Assembly: GCF_900230195.1 (NCBI RefSeq)
Contig: NZ_OCNE01000011.1
Location: 158,983-222,982 of the forward strand
DNA: 64,000 nt
Direction of reading: 5' to 3'
DNA from: Streptomyces zhaozhouensis
GTDB taxonomy: Bacteria > Actinomycetota > Actinomycetes > Streptomycetales > Streptomycetaceae
Under the pieces are notes generated by a model. That model saw nothing but the letters and a program-made list of their open reading frames with translations, was not told the origin of the DNA and searched no databases. Numbering within the stretch: position 1 is the first letter of the stretch; each line of letters begins with the position of its first letter. Shown here in pieces: positions 34,586-43,852 of the stretch. The translations under genes were made by a program, and so were the position numbers.

Positions 34586-36106
34586 TCAGCCGGTGGTGAC
34601 CTGGTCGCGGCCGGGGCGGCCGTCGTCGGTGTCGGTCCCGTCCGGGTCGGTGTTGAGGGACATCACCAGCTCCTCGCTCTCGGGCGTGCTCTCCGGCTTC
34701 AGGAAGCCGATGCCGAGGTAGAGCACGAGCGAGGTGAGCAGCGGCAGCCCGACGATCGCGGCCTCGGTCGAGCCGTCGATCTGGTAGCGCACCACGTACC
34801 AGACCAGCAGGCCGCCCGCCCAGGAGACGATCGCCGCCGTCGGCCCGATCCTGCGGAACCAGGGCAGCAGTCCCAGCATCAGCGGGATGGAGATCGGCCC
34901 CATGGTGGCGGCGACGAGTTGCACCACGGTGTCGAGCACGAAGCCCTCTCCCCTGGTGGTGATCGCGATCGTCATGCTGAGGCTGACGAAGAGCACCGTG
35001 GTGACCCGGGCGAAGGTCAGCTGCGCGCGCTCGGTGAGGCGGCGGACCTTCGGGACCAGCACGGGCGCGATGTCCCGGGTGATCACGGCGGTGATCACGT
35101 TGGAGTCGGAGGCCACCATCGCCATCGTGTGGGAGAAGAAGCCGGCCAGCATCAGCCCGATCAGGCCGGCGGGCAGCAGTTCCTTGGAGAGCGCGACATA
35201 GGACTCCTCGCCGGCCGTCAGCCCCGGCACGATCAGCGGCGCCGCGACCATCGGCAGGAAGAGGATCAGCGGCCAGACCAGCCACAGCGCGCTGGAGAGC
35301 AGCGCGGAGCGCTTGGCCGCCGAGCCGGAGGGCGCCGCCATGTAGCGCTGCGCCAGGTTCCACATGCCGCCGTTGTACTCGAAGGTCTTCACGAACAGGA
35401 ACGCGATGATCAGCCAGGTCGTCACGGAGCCGCTGACCGGGTCGCCGTGGCCGTCCGGCAGGTCGCCCCACATGGTGACGGGGAAGTCGGCGCCGAGTTC
35501 GATCATCACCGCGAACAGCATCGCGAAGCCGGCGACCGCCTGGATCACGAACTGCCCCATGTCGGTGAGCACGTCGGCCCAGAGGCCGCCCACCGTCATG
35601 TAGGCCATGGTCGCGACCCCGGTGAAGATGATGCCGACCTCCAGGGGGATGTCGGCGAAGCCCTTCAACAGCACGGAGATCGCGACCCACTTGGCGGCGA
35701 TGTCCACGACCTTCAGCGCGGCGCCGCTGTAGGCGAGCACCTGTTGGGTGGGCAGGTTGTAGCGGCGGGCCAGGTACTCCAGCGGGGACTTGACGTCGTG
35801 TTTGGCGCGCAGCCGGTTCCAGCGGGCGGCGAAGAGGAAGGCGCCGATGCCCACGCCGAGGCCGATGGTCAGCGGCCACCAGAAGTAGACGGTGATCCCG
35901 TCGTTGTAGGCGACCGCGGCGAAGGCGACGAACATCACCGCGCTGTAGCCCGACATGTGGTGCGAGATGCCGGAGAGCCACCAGGGTATTCGGCCACGGG
36001 CGGTGAAGAAGTCGGCCACGTCGTGGACGCGTTTCTTGGACCACCAGCCGATGGCGACCACCACGAGGAAGTAGCCGGCGACCACGATCCAGTCGAGTGC
36101 GGACAT
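34586..36106 (-). CDS. Sodium/solute symporter (SSS family)
   Basis: 506 residues with about thirteen membrane spans. The N-terminal core SALDWIVVAGYFLVVVAIG and KKRVHDVADFFTARGRIPWW and the SSS signature around the GGMWNLAQRYMAAPSG segment identify the SSS/PutP superfamily. It sits 81 nt downstream of the glucarate dehydratase-like gene on the same strand, so it probably brings in the corresponding sugar acid with Na+. The start has AGGAG six bases upstream. Confidence 0.9.
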   Translation of the reverse strand: MSALDWIVVAGYFLVVVAIGWWSKKRVHDVADFFTARGRIPWWLSGISHHMSGYSAVMFVAFAAVAYNDGITVYFWWPLTIGLGVGIGAFLFAARWNRLRAKHDVKSPLEYLARRYNLPTQQVLAYSGAALKVVDIAAKWVAISVLLKGFADIPLEVGIIFTGVATMAYMTVGGLWADVLTDMGQFVIQAVAGFAMLFAVMIELGADFPVTMWGDLPDGHGDPVSGSVTTWLIIAFLFVKTFEYNGGMWNLAQRYMAAPSGSAAKRSALLSSALWLVWPLILFLPMVAAPLIVPGLTAGEESYVALSKELLPAGLIGLMLAGFFSHTMAMVASDSNVITAVITRDIAPVLVPKVRRLTERAQLTFARVTTVLFVSLSMTIAITTRGEGFVLDTVVQLVAATMGPISIPLMLGLLPWFRRIGPTAAIVSWAGGLLVWYVVRYQIDGSTEAAIVGLPLLTSLVLYLGIGFLKPESTPESEELVMSLNTDPDGTDTDDGRPGRDQVTTG

Positions 36107-36187
36107 CGCGGCTCCTAAACGGAGGGGGCGGGGAACGGGGCTGTGCGCGGGTCCTGCCCGCCGCCAGCGCGCCGGGCCGGGCCCGAC

Positions 36188-37447
36188 TCACCAGTGCGCG
36201 CGCTTCGGTTGGAACGTCGGGTCGAACCGCCGCATGTACGCGGTGTCGTCCCGCCGTTCGACGCCACAACGGAGGTAGTTCTCGTGGAGCGCGCCCAGCG
36301 CGTCCCGGTCGAGTTCGACGCCGAGGCCGGGTGCCTGGGGAAGCGGCACCGCGCCCTCGACGAACCGCAGCGCACCGGGGACCACCACGTCCTGGCCCTG
36401 CTGCCAGGGGGTGTGGGTGTCGCACGCGTGGTTCAGGTTGGGCACGGCGGCGGCCAGGTGCGTCATGGCCGCCAGGCTGATGCCCAGATGGGTGTTGGAG
36501 TGCATGGAGAGTTCGAGGCCGAAGGTCTCGCAGAGCGCGGCGACCTGGGTGGAGCGCAGCAGCCCGCCCCAGTAGTGGTGGTCGGTGAGCAGCACCCCGA
36601 TGGCGCCCCGGGCGAGGGCGGGCGGCAGATGGGCGTGGGTGACCACGCACATGTTGGTGGCCAGCTTCATCGGGACCTCGGGTGCGACCCGCGCCATGCC
36701 CTCGATCTCCGGCGCCGGGTCCTCCAGGTACTCCAGCACGCCCTCCAGGGCGCGGCCGACGCGGATCGAGGTCTCGGGGGTCCAGGCCGCGTTGGGGTCG
36801 ATGCGCAGGGGCAGGTCGGGGAACGCCTCGCGGAGCGCGTGGACCGCCTCGATCTCCTCGTCCGGCGGCAGGACACCGCCCTTGAGCTTGATCGAGCCGA
36901 AGCCGTACTCCTCGACGAAGAGCCGCGCCTGGGCGGCGATGCCCTCCGGGTCGAGCGCGGCGCCGAAGCGGTCCTCGTCCTCGCCCGGGTGGCCGGCCCA
37001 CTTGTAGAAGAGGTAGGCGCTGTAGGGGACGGCCTCCCGCACGGGCCCGCCGAGCAGGTCGGCGACGCGCAGCCCGGCGGCCTTGCCCCTGATGTCCAGG
37101 CAGGCGACCTCGAACGGGGAGAAGACCGCGTCCACCGTCTTCTGGTTGCTGCCGGCGCCGGTCAGCCCGTGCTGGTCGACGAAGACGTCGCCGCCGACGG
37201 TCGCGGCGACGGCGGCGTACTGCGCGTGGTGCGCGTGGACCTCGACGCCGATCAACGCGGGGGCGGCGGCGCGCAGGCGCTCCAGGTGGGAACGGTCGCC
37301 GTAGGTCTCGCCGAGTCCGCTCAGGCCGTCGTCGGTCACCACCTCGACGATGGTGCGCAGCGCCCAGGGCTCGTGGATGCCGCTCGCGTTGAGCAGGGGC
37401 GGGTCGCGGAAGGCGACGGGGGTCAGGTGGATCTCGCGTATGCGCAT
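36188..37447 (-). CDS. Glucarate dehydratase-like enolase-superfamily enzyme
   Basis: 419 residues. The catalytic IKLKGG (Lys-x-Lys) near residue 186, metal ligands in RIDPNAAW and YLEDPAPE, and the acid/base histidine context LTDHHYWGG around 320 are those of the glucarate dehydratase subgroup. The reaction is dehydration of D-glucarate or related hexarate to the 5-keto-4-deoxy acid. It is the first gene of a two-gene unit with the SSS symporter. A 14-bp palindrome just upstream is a probable operator; no regulator is adjacent. Confidence 0.88.
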   Translation of the reverse strand: MRIREIHLTPVAFRDPPLLNASGIHEPWALRTIVEVVTDDGLSGLGETYGDRSHLERLRAAAPALIGVEVHAHHAQYAAVAATVGGDVFVDQHGLTGAGSNQKTVDAVFSPFEVACLDIRGKAAGLRVADLLGGPVREAVPYSAYLFYKWAGHPGEDEDRFGAALDPEGIAAQARLFVEEYGFGSIKLKGGVLPPDEEIEAVHALREAFPDLPLRIDPNAAWTPETSIRVGRALEGVLEYLEDPAPEIEGMARVAPEVPMKLATNMCVVTHAHLPPALARGAIGVLLTDHHYWGGLLRSTQVAALCETFGLELSMHSNTHLGISLAAMTHLAAAVPNLNHACDTHTPWQQGQDVVVPGALRFVEGAVPLPQAPGLGVELDRDALGALHENYLRCGVERRDDTAYMRRFDPTFQPKRAHW

Positions 37448-37460
37448 AGCCGACCATTCA

Positions 37461-37474
37461 CATATTTGAATATG
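37461..37474. promoter_or_regulatory. CATATT-TG-AATATG palindrome before the sugar-acid genes
   Basis: A perfect 6-bp inverted repeat with a two-base centre lies 14 nt upstream of the dehydratase start, the most AT-rich spot in the region. Position fits repression by a GntR/FadR-type regulator. Confidence 0.5.
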
Positions 37475-37900
37475 GGCCATTCTGGTGAACAGACGCGGCA
37501 ACTGTAGAAGTGCCCCAGGGGAGCGTCAAGGGTCCGCACAGGCCCGACGGCGGACCCGGGCGGAGGCGGCGATCGTTCAGCAGGATGAACGGATGGGCTC
37601 CGCAGCGAGGTTGACGGCCGGTCCGGAGGGGCGGACGCGGCGCACGGTTTCGGCCGCGCCGCGGAACACCCGGGCGATGCCTCGACCGCACCTCTACGCG
37701 CCTCGCGGAGGCTGAGAAAAGCGACGGAAAGGCCACGGGAAAGAACGCCGTCGCTCATCGACAGGGCGGCGTGAACGCCTTCGGGGTGGCGGCCGGTCCG
37801 GCCACCACCCCGAAGAAAGAAATTCATAATTCAAGAAAACCCGCCGAACGCCGAACGCCGAGTACCGAACGTCGAACGTCGAACGGGATACCGAACACCC
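37475..37900. other. Gap between two minus-strand genes with a heptad repeat
   Basis: No gene seen in 426 bases. At 37845-37886 the unit CGAACGC/T repeats with exact 7-bp period in six slots (positions 37845, 37852, 37859, 37866, 37873, 37880), one of them diverged to CGAGTAC. AT-rich sequence AAGAAATTCATAATTCAAGAAAA precedes it at 37814-37840. The rest shows nothing recognisable. Confidence 0.45.
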
Positions 37901-40768
37901 CTATTCTTCCAGGTGTTCCGCCAACACCTCGGCGAAGTGCCGCGCGCCGGCCCCGGCCAACTGGTCGAGTTGCAGCCGGCAGGAGTAGCCGTCGGCCACC
38001 AGCACCGCGTCATCCGGCGCCGTGCGCACCGAGGGCAGCAACTGATCCTCCGCGCACGCCACGGAGACCTCGTAGTGCCCCTTCTCGAAGCCGAAGTTCC
38101 CCGCGAGACCGCAGCACCCCGAGGAGAGCCCGCCGCGCAGCCCCGCCGCCGCGCGCAGCGCGCGGTCCGCCGCGTCGCCCAGCACCGCGTGCTGGTGGCA
38201 GTGGGTCTGCCCGGCCACCGGCCGGTCGATCACCGGCGGGCGCCAGTCGGGCGCCAGCTCCGTCAGCGTCTCGGCGAACGTCCGCACCGAGGCGGCCAGT
38301 CGGGCGGCGCGCGGGTCGTCCGGCAGCAGCTCCGGCAGGTCGGTGCGGAGCGCGGCGGCACACGGCGGCTCCAGCACCGTCACCGTCCGACCGGCCTCGA
38401 TGTCCCCCTCCAGCCGGTCCAGGGTCCTTCGCCCCGCCGCGCGCGCCCGGTCCAACTGCCCGGTGGAGACCTCCGTCAGACCGCAGCAGACCGCTCCCGA
38501 CGGAAGCCGCGTCCCGAGCCCCGCGTCGTCGAAGACCCGGACCGCCGCCCGACCCGCCTCAGGCGACAGGTAGTTGGTGAAGCTGTCGGGGAAGAGCACC
38601 AGGTCGGCGCCCGGCGCCCGCCCCTGCCGCGCCCACCAGCGGGTGAACGGCTCCTGCGCCAGCGGCGGGATGGCCCGCTCCGGCGCGATCCCGCCCAGCC
38701 GCTTGGCCACCGCCGCCAACGGCCCGATCCGGCCCGCCACGTTGGCGGGACCCGCCAGCCGCAGCGCCGCCGTCAGCCGCAGCCAGGTCGGCAGCCGCCC
38801 CATCGCATAGTGCGAAGCGGGACGTGGCCTGCCCGCATAGTGATGGTTCAGGAACTCGGCCTTGTAGGTGGCCATGTCGACGCCCACCGGGCAGTCGCTG
38901 CGGCACCCCTTGCACGACAGACACAGGTCCAGCGCGTCCCGCACCTCGGTCGAACGCCACCCGTCCGTGACCACCTCGCCCAGCAGCATCTCGTGCAGCA
39001 GCCTGGCGCGCCCCCTGGTCGAGTGCTCCTCCTGCCCCGTCGCCCGGAAGGAAGGGCACATCACCCCCGCGCCGGGCCCCGGGTCCCGGCACTTGGCGAC
39101 GCCGACGCAGCGCCGCACCGCCGCCGAGAAGTCGCCGCCGTCGCCCGGGTAGGAGAACGCGACCGGCGGCCGGCTCGGCATCCCGAGGAACCGCAGGTCG
39201 GCGTCCAGCGGCGCCGGCCTGGCCACCACGCCCGGGTTCAGCCCGCCGTCCGGGTCCCACAGGTCCTTGAACCGGTCGAAGACGCCCACCAGTTCGGGCC
39301 CGTACATCCGGGTCAGCAGCTCCGAGCGCGCCAGCCCGTCGCCGTGCTCGCCGGAGAGCGAACCGCCGTGCGCCACCACCAGGTCGGCCAGCTCGACGCT
39401 GAACTCCCGGAACCGGGCCACACCGCGCTCGCTCAACAGGTCGAAGTCGATCCGGACATGGATGCAGCCGTCGCCGAAGTGCCCGTACGGCAGCCCCCGC
39501 AGCCCGTGGTCGCGCAGCAGCCCCCGGAACTCCCGCAGATAGGCGCCCAGTCGGGCCGGCGGCACCGCGCAGTCCTCCCACCCGGGCCACGCCTCGCCGC
39601 CGTCCGGCAGCCGGGTCGCGGTGCCGGAGGCGTCCTCCCTGATCCGCCACAGCGCGCGCTGCTCCGCCGGGTCGGTGAGCACCGCGCTCCCCGTCGACTC
39701 GCCGGCCGACGCCCGGCAGACCGCCTCCGCGGCGGCCCGCGCCTCGCCCGGGTCGGCGCCGCCGACCTCGACGAAGAGCCAGGCACCGCCACGCGGCAGC
39801 GAGGCCGCCGCCGCGCCGCCCACCAGGTCGGCCGCCATCCCCTCCACCGTCAGCGGCCCGTGCGCCAACAGCCCCGCCGCCGCCTCCGCCGCCGCGCTCT
39901 CCTGCGGATAGCCCAGCACCGCGAGCGCCCGCGCCGCCGGCGGCGCGACCAGCGCCACCTCCGCCTCGGTCAGCACCCCGAGGGTGCCCTCCGAGCCGGT
40001 GAACGCCCGCGCCCAGTCCCGCCCGCGCTCCGGCAGCAACTCGTCCAGCGCGTACCCGGAGATCCGCCGCGGCAGGTCGGGGAAGCCCGTGCGCAGTCTG
40101 GCCAGTTCCGCCGTCACCAGCGACTCGACGCCGGTCCGCAGCCGCTCGGGAACGCCCTCGCCGCCCCGGCGGAGCACCGCCTCCTCGCCCCGGTAGGTCA
40201 GCACCGTGACCCGCCGCGTGTTGTCGGCGGTCGTGCCCCACGCCACCGAGTGCGAGCCGCAGGAGTTGTTGCCGATCATCCCGCCCAGCGTGCAGCGGCT
40301 GTGCGTGGAGGGATCGGGACCGAACGTCAGACCGTGCACGGACGCCTCGGAACGCAGCGCGTCGCAGACCACGCCCGGCTCCACCACGGCGGTCCCGGCC
40401 TCCGGGTCGACGGAGCGCACCCGGTTCATGTGGCGGGTGAAGTCCAGCACCACGCCAAGCCCAGTGGCCTGCCCCGCGATGCTGGTGCCGCCGCCCCTGG
40501 CCACCACCGGCACCCCGTGCTCGGCGGCCACCGCGAGGGCCGCGGCCACGTCCTCCGCGTCCCTCGGCGCCACCACGCCGAGCGGCACCCGGCGGTAGTT
40601 GGACGCGTCCATCGTCGTCAGCGCCCGGCCCGCCGCGTCGAATTCGACCTCACCGCGCACCCGGGCGCGCAGCGCGGCGGCCAACTCCCCCGCGCCCGGG
40701 TCATCCGCAGTCGGCGCCGGGTACTTCCCGTTTCCCTGATCGACCGTCGTTCGCCTCAGCCGTTCCAT
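37901..40768 (-). CDS. YdiJ-like FAD- and Fe-S-containing oxidase
   Basis: 955 residues. Residues about 50-270 are an FAD-linked oxidase (PP-loop RGGGTSIAGQATG), about 290-540 the C-terminal FAD domain, then a Fe-S region: VAKCRDPGPGAGVMCPSF near 600, CLSCKGCRSDCPVG near 665 (Cys-x2-Cys-x2-Cys-x3-Cys) and two CCG motifs (VCCGLTEV, SGCCGLAGNFG) at 785 and 905. This is the architecture of E. coli YdiJ, which oxidises D-2-hydroxyglutarate; other members act on D-lactate or glycolate. Electrons would pass to a quinone or cytochrome. Divergent from the conservon. Confidence 0.85.
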   Translation of the reverse strand: MERLRRTTVDQGNGKYPAPTADDPGAGELAAALRARVRGEVEFDAAGRALTTMDASNYRRVPLGVVAPRDAEDVAAALAVAAEHGVPVVARGGGTSIAGQATGLGVVLDFTRHMNRVRSVDPEAGTAVVEPGVVCDALRSEASVHGLTFGPDPSTHSRCTLGGMIGNNSCGSHSVAWGTTADNTRRVTVLTYRGEEAVLRRGGEGVPERLRTGVESLVTAELARLRTGFPDLPRRISGYALDELLPERGRDWARAFTGSEGTLGVLTEAEVALVAPPAARALAVLGYPQESAAAEAAAGLLAHGPLTVEGMAADLVGGAAAASLPRGGAWLFVEVGGADPGEARAAAEAVCRASAGESTGSAVLTDPAEQRALWRIREDASGTATRLPDGGEAWPGWEDCAVPPARLGAYLREFRGLLRDHGLRGLPYGHFGDGCIHVRIDFDLLSERGVARFREFSVELADLVVAHGGSLSGEHGDGLARSELLTRMYGPELVGVFDRFKDLWDPDGGLNPGVVARPAPLDADLRFLGMPSRPPVAFSYPGDGGDFSAAVRRCVGVAKCRDPGPGAGVMCPSFRATGQEEHSTRGRARLLHEMLLGEVVTDGWRSTEVRDALDLCLSCKGCRSDCPVGVDMATYKAEFLNHHYAGRPRPASHYAMGRLPTWLRLTAALRLAGPANVAGRIGPLAAVAKRLGGIAPERAIPPLAQEPFTRWWARQGRAPGADLVLFPDSFTNYLSPEAGRAAVRVFDDAGLGTRLPSGAVCCGLTEVSTGQLDRARAAGRRTLDRLEGDIEAGRTVTVLEPPCAAALRTDLPELLPDDPRAARLAASVRTFAETLTELAPDWRPPVIDRPVAGQTHCHQHAVLGDAADRALRAAAGLRGGLSSGCCGLAGNFGFEKGHYEVSVACAEDQLLPSVRTAPDDAVLVADGYSCRLQLDQLAGAGARHFAEVLAEHLEE

Positions 40769-40871
40769 AACTCCCAGCCTGCACCCTTTTCGCGTGGTCA
40801 GGGCGTCGGAGCACGCGGAAAGCACCCGCAATTCCGGAAAGCATGAGACCGTGGGGGGTCTCAACTCACCC

Positions 40872-40877
40872 TATAGT
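40872..40877 (+). promoter_or_regulatory. Probable -10 box of the conservon
   Basis: TATAGT lies 45 nt before the cvnA ATG in the 154-base divergent gap, followed by TTGGCCAA (40879-40886), a palindrome that may be an operator. No convincing -35 box is visible. Confidence 0.4.
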
Positions 40878-40922
40878 GTTGGCCAATTAACGCCCCCTGA
40901 CGTCCCCCCGAGGTCCCGTTTC

Positions 40923-42452
40923 ATGACAGCGCACACCCGGCCGGAACGCCCGAGGCCGCAGCGCCCGGCGAAGCGTCAGATGTTGCTCGCCCTGCTGATC
41001 ACCCTGGCCGTCACGGGTCTGACCTGGACCGTCGCCGTCTCGCTCGCGGAGGACTCCGTGCGGCTGCCCCTCGCGTGGGGCGCCGGAGCCGCCGCGGTCG
41101 CGCTCTGTGTCGCGGTGCCGTGGGCCGTGCACGGCCGGGCCGAAACCCGACGCCTCACCGCCGAGCTGGCCGAACGGCGGCACCGCCTCGACGACTTCGC
41201 CGACCAGGAGGTGCCCGCGCTGGTGGGCCGCCTGCGGGGCGGCGCGTCGACCGACACGGCGCTGGGCGCCGCCCGCCCGGACAACAACGCCGAGGCCAAG
41301 GTGCTGCGCACCCTCGCCGAGGAGGTCGGCCGGGCCGAGGCGGGCAAGGCCGCCGCCCTGGCCGCCGGCGCCGGCGCCGCCGCCCGGCTCCAGGCGCTGA
41401 CCATCGGCATGTTGGCCGAGCTGCGGGAGATGGAGCACCGGCACGGCGACGAGGACGTCCTCGGCGACCTGCTGCTGCTCGACCACCGCACCGCGCAGGC
41501 CGGCCGCCTCGCCGACAGCATCGCGGTGATCACCGGCGCCCGCTCCGGCCGGCGCTGGTCCAAGCCGATCGTGATGGAGTCCATCATCCGCGGCGCCATG
41601 GGCCGCATCGGCGGCTACCAGCGGGTGCGTTCGCACTCCACGGTCAACGTCGCGGTCGCCGGCCACGCCGCCGAGGGCGTGATGCACGCGCTCGCCGAGC
41701 TGCTGGACAACGCGGCCAACTTCTCCCCGCCGACGGCCGAGGTGCACGTCTACGTCGAGGAGGTGCAGACCGGCGTCGTCATCACCGTCGAGGACAGCGG
41801 CCTGGTGATGAGCGACGTGGCGCTGCGCCGCGCCGAACGCGCCGTCTCCGCCAGGGAGCTGGACCTCAGCGCGCTCTCCGGCACCCGGCTCGGCCTGGCC
41901 GTCGTCGGCCGGCTGGCCCGCAAGCACGGGCTCAAGGTCTCCTTCCGCCCGTCCGCCAGGGGCGGCACGGGCGTGCTGATGGTGATCCCGCAGGAGCTGA
42001 TCAGCCGCCCCCGCTCCCCCGAGGAGTCGCCGGGCCGCGCCACCCCCGCGAAGACCGTCCCGGCAGCCCCCGCCAAGGCCGCCGCTCCCCTCCCCTCGCC
42101 GACCCCGGCGCCCGAGGCCGAACGCCCCGTCCCGCCGGCGCCGGTCGCCGACGACCGCCCGCCGGCCACGCGCGAGCACTCCCCCGCGGAGTCCACGGGC
42201 ACCGACGAGCTGCCCCAGTTCGGCGAGAGCGGGCTGCCCAAGCGCCGCAGGGGCCGCACCCTGGCCAACGCCAACAGGCAGGAGCGCGCCCGGCAGGACC
42301 GCGCCGCCTCCGCCCCCGCGCACTCGCCGGCCGAGTCCGCCGCCAGGTTCGGCGCGTTCCGTCAGGCCCTCCAGGGACGGGACCGCGCCACCGGCGACCA
42401 GACCGAACTCTCCCCCCGAGAAAAGTCCCACCCGGAGGAACACACCCCATGA
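40923..42452 (+). CDS. cvnA: Conservon sensor-like histidine-kinase-related protein
   Basis: 509 residues. Two N-terminal membrane spans (about 22-42, 53-75), a coiled-coil (83-170), and a GHKL ATPase domain at about 240-360 with N-box ELLDNAANFSPPT, DSGL box and SGTRLGLAVVGRLARKHG. As in other CvnA proteins no phosphorylatable His is obvious. A long Pro/Ala-rich tail follows. Conservons (cvnABCD) in Streptomyces resemble eukaryotic G-protein-coupled systems, with CvnA as membrane receptor. First gene of a six-gene unit. Confidence 0.9.
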   Translation: MTAHTRPERPRPQRPAKRQMLLALLITLAVTGLTWTVAVSLAEDSVRLPLAWGAGAAAVALCVAVPWAVHGRAETRRLTAELAERRHRLDDFADQEVPALVGRLRGGASTDTALGAARPDNNAEAKVLRTLAEEVGRAEAGKAAALAAGAGAAARLQALTIGMLAELREMEHRHGDEDVLGDLLLLDHRTAQAGRLADSIAVITGARSGRRWSKPIVMESIIRGAMGRIGGYQRVRSHSTVNVAVAGHAAEGVMHALAELLDNAANFSPPTAEVHVYVEEVQTGVVITVEDSGLVMSDVALRRAERAVSARELDLSALSGTRLGLAVVGRLARKHGLKVSFRPSARGGTGVLMVIPQELISRPRSPEESPGRATPAKTVPAAPAKAAAPLPSPTPAPEAERPVPPAPVADDRPPATREHSPAESTGTDELPQFGESGLPKRRRGRTLANANRQERARQDRAASAPAHSPAESAARFGAFRQALQGRDRATGDQTELSPREKSHPEEHTP

Positions 42453-42907
42453 CCACATCATCCGCCGGGACCCGGCATCCCTCCCCGACAGCGACGGCGG
42501 ACGAGCGGCTCAACTGGCTGCTGGAGCGGCTGCTTGACCGCACCCCGGGCGCCCGGCACGCGCTGGTGCTCTCCCGCGACGGCCTGAAGCTCTGCCGGAC
42601 GCCCGAGCTCTCCGAGGACCAGGCCGACCAGCTCGCGGCGATCGCCGCCGGCATCCAGAGCCTCTCGCACGGCGCCTCCATCGAGTTCGGCGACGGCTCG
42701 GGCGGCGTGCGCCAGTCGATGACCGAGTTCTACGGCGGCATCCTCTTCATCGTGGAGGCCGGCGACGGCGCCCACCTGGCGATCGTCGCCGACCAGCACG
42801 CCGACGTCGGCGTGATCGGGCACAACATGAACGAGCTGGTCGAGCAGCTCGGCGAGTACCTCAGCGCCGCGCCGCGCGGCCAGGGCGGCGGGGGCGGGAC
42901 CTCGTGA
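42449..42907 (+). CDS. cvnB: Conservon roadblock/LC7 protein
   Basis: 152 residues, coupled by ATGA to cvnA. The core is a roadblock/LC7 fold with LNWLLERLLDRTPGARHALVLSRDGL at about 20-45 and ILFIVEAGDGAHLAIVAD at about 95-112. Roadblock proteins act as GTPase-activating or scaffold partners; CvnB is thought to interact with CvnA and CvnD. C-terminus ends in a glycine run. Confidence 0.92.
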   Translation: MTTSSAGTRHPSPTATADERLNWLLERLLDRTPGARHALVLSRDGLKLCRTPELSEDQADQLAAIAAGIQSLSHGASIEFGDGSGGVRQSMTEFYGGILFIVEAGDGAHLAIVADQHADVGVIGHNMNELVEQLGEYLSAAPRGQGGGGGTS

Positions 42908-43260
42908 CCCGCCCGGGGCGCGACGACGACCCCGACCGCCTGTACACCGTGACCCGGGGTCGCAGCCGGGCCTCGTCGGACGCGTTCGACCTGGTCACCC
43001 TCGTGGTGAGCGAGTCGGACGCGACGCCGGGGATGCAGTCGGAGCACACCCGCATCCTGCGGCTGTGCCAGTACCCGACGGCGGTGGTGGAGGTCTCGGC
43101 CGAGCTGAAGCTCCCGGTCACCGTGGTGCGCATCCTCCTCAGCGACCTGCTCGACTCGGGCCTGATCACGGCCCGGCACCCCCAGACGGCCGGTTCGGCC
43201 GCACACCTACCCGACTCGAATCTCCTTGAGCAGGTGCTCGTTGGACTCCGCAACCTCTGA
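42904..43260 (+). CDS. cvnC: Conservon DUF742 protein
   Basis: 118 residues, GTGA overlap with cvnB. A DUF742 winged-helix-like core with RILRLCQYPTAVVEVSAEL and VVRILLSDLLDSGLI. Such proteins are always found between the roadblock and GTPase subunits and may link them to the receptor; no activity assigned. Confidence 0.9.
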   Translation: MTRPGRDDDPDRLYTVTRGRSRASSDAFDLVTLVVSESDATPGMQSEHTRILRLCQYPTAVVEVSAELKLPVTVVRILLSDLLDSGLITARHPQTAGSAAHLPDSNLLEQVLVGLRNL

Positions 43261-43852
43261 CCGCCCGGCCCACCGCACCCCACTCGGAAGGTCAGCCGAC
43301 AACGGTCTGAAGATCGTGGTCGTCGGCGGCTTCGGCGTGGGCAAGACCACCATGGTGCGTTCCGTGAGCGACATTCGGCCGCTCAACACCGAGGAGGTGA
43401 TGACGCGGGCCGGCGAACAGGTCGACGACGTCTCCGCCATCCAGGGGAAGACCTCCACCACGGTGGCGTTCGACTTCGGGCGGATAACGCTCAACGAGCG
43501 CACCGTGCTCTACCTCTTCGGCGCCCCCGGACAGGAACGTTTCTGGTTTCTCTGGGACCGGCTCTTCACCGGGACCCTGGGCGCCGTGGTCCTGGTGGAC
43601 ACCCGGCGGCTGGCCGACTCCTGGTACGCCATCGACCGCCTGGAACACCACGGCACACCGTTCATCGTGGCCCGCAACGACTTCGGCGGCCCCCAGCACA
43701 GCGCCGAACAGGTGCGGGAGGCGCTGGACCTCTCCGAGGACGTCCCGATGATCGACTGCGACGCCCGCTCCCGCCCGTCCAGCAAGAACGTGCTGATCAC
43801 GCTCGTCGAGCACCTGCACGCCCTGTCCACCGCCCAGGAGAGCGCTCCGTGA
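43241..43852 (+). CDS. cvnD: Conservon GTP-binding protein
   Basis: 203 residues from the TTG at 43241, which overlaps the end of cvnC; the TTG at 43226 is possible. Walker A GGFGVGKTT, effector-like region with EEVMTRAGEQ, G3-like FGAPGQERF near 95 and N-terminal DFG-like VAFDFGRI identify the Ras-like ATP/GTP-binding CvnD family. It would switch nucleotide state in response to CvnA/CvnB. The next gene overlaps by GTGA. Confidence 0.9.
   Translation: MDSATSDRPAHRTPLGRSADNGLKIVVVGGFGVGKTTMVRSVSDIRPLNTEEVMTRAGEQVDDVSAIQGKTSTTVAFDFGRITLNERTVLYLFGAPGQERFWFLWDRLFTGTLGAVVLVDTRRLADSWYAIDRLEHHGTPFIVARNDFGGPQHSAEQVREALDLSEDVPMIDCDARSRPSSKNVLITLVEHLHALSTAQESAP

Noticed and set aside
40887..42461. 524-codon minus-strand frame opposite cvnA
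   Set aside because: Shadow of cvnA, whose domains and coupling with cvnB are clear.
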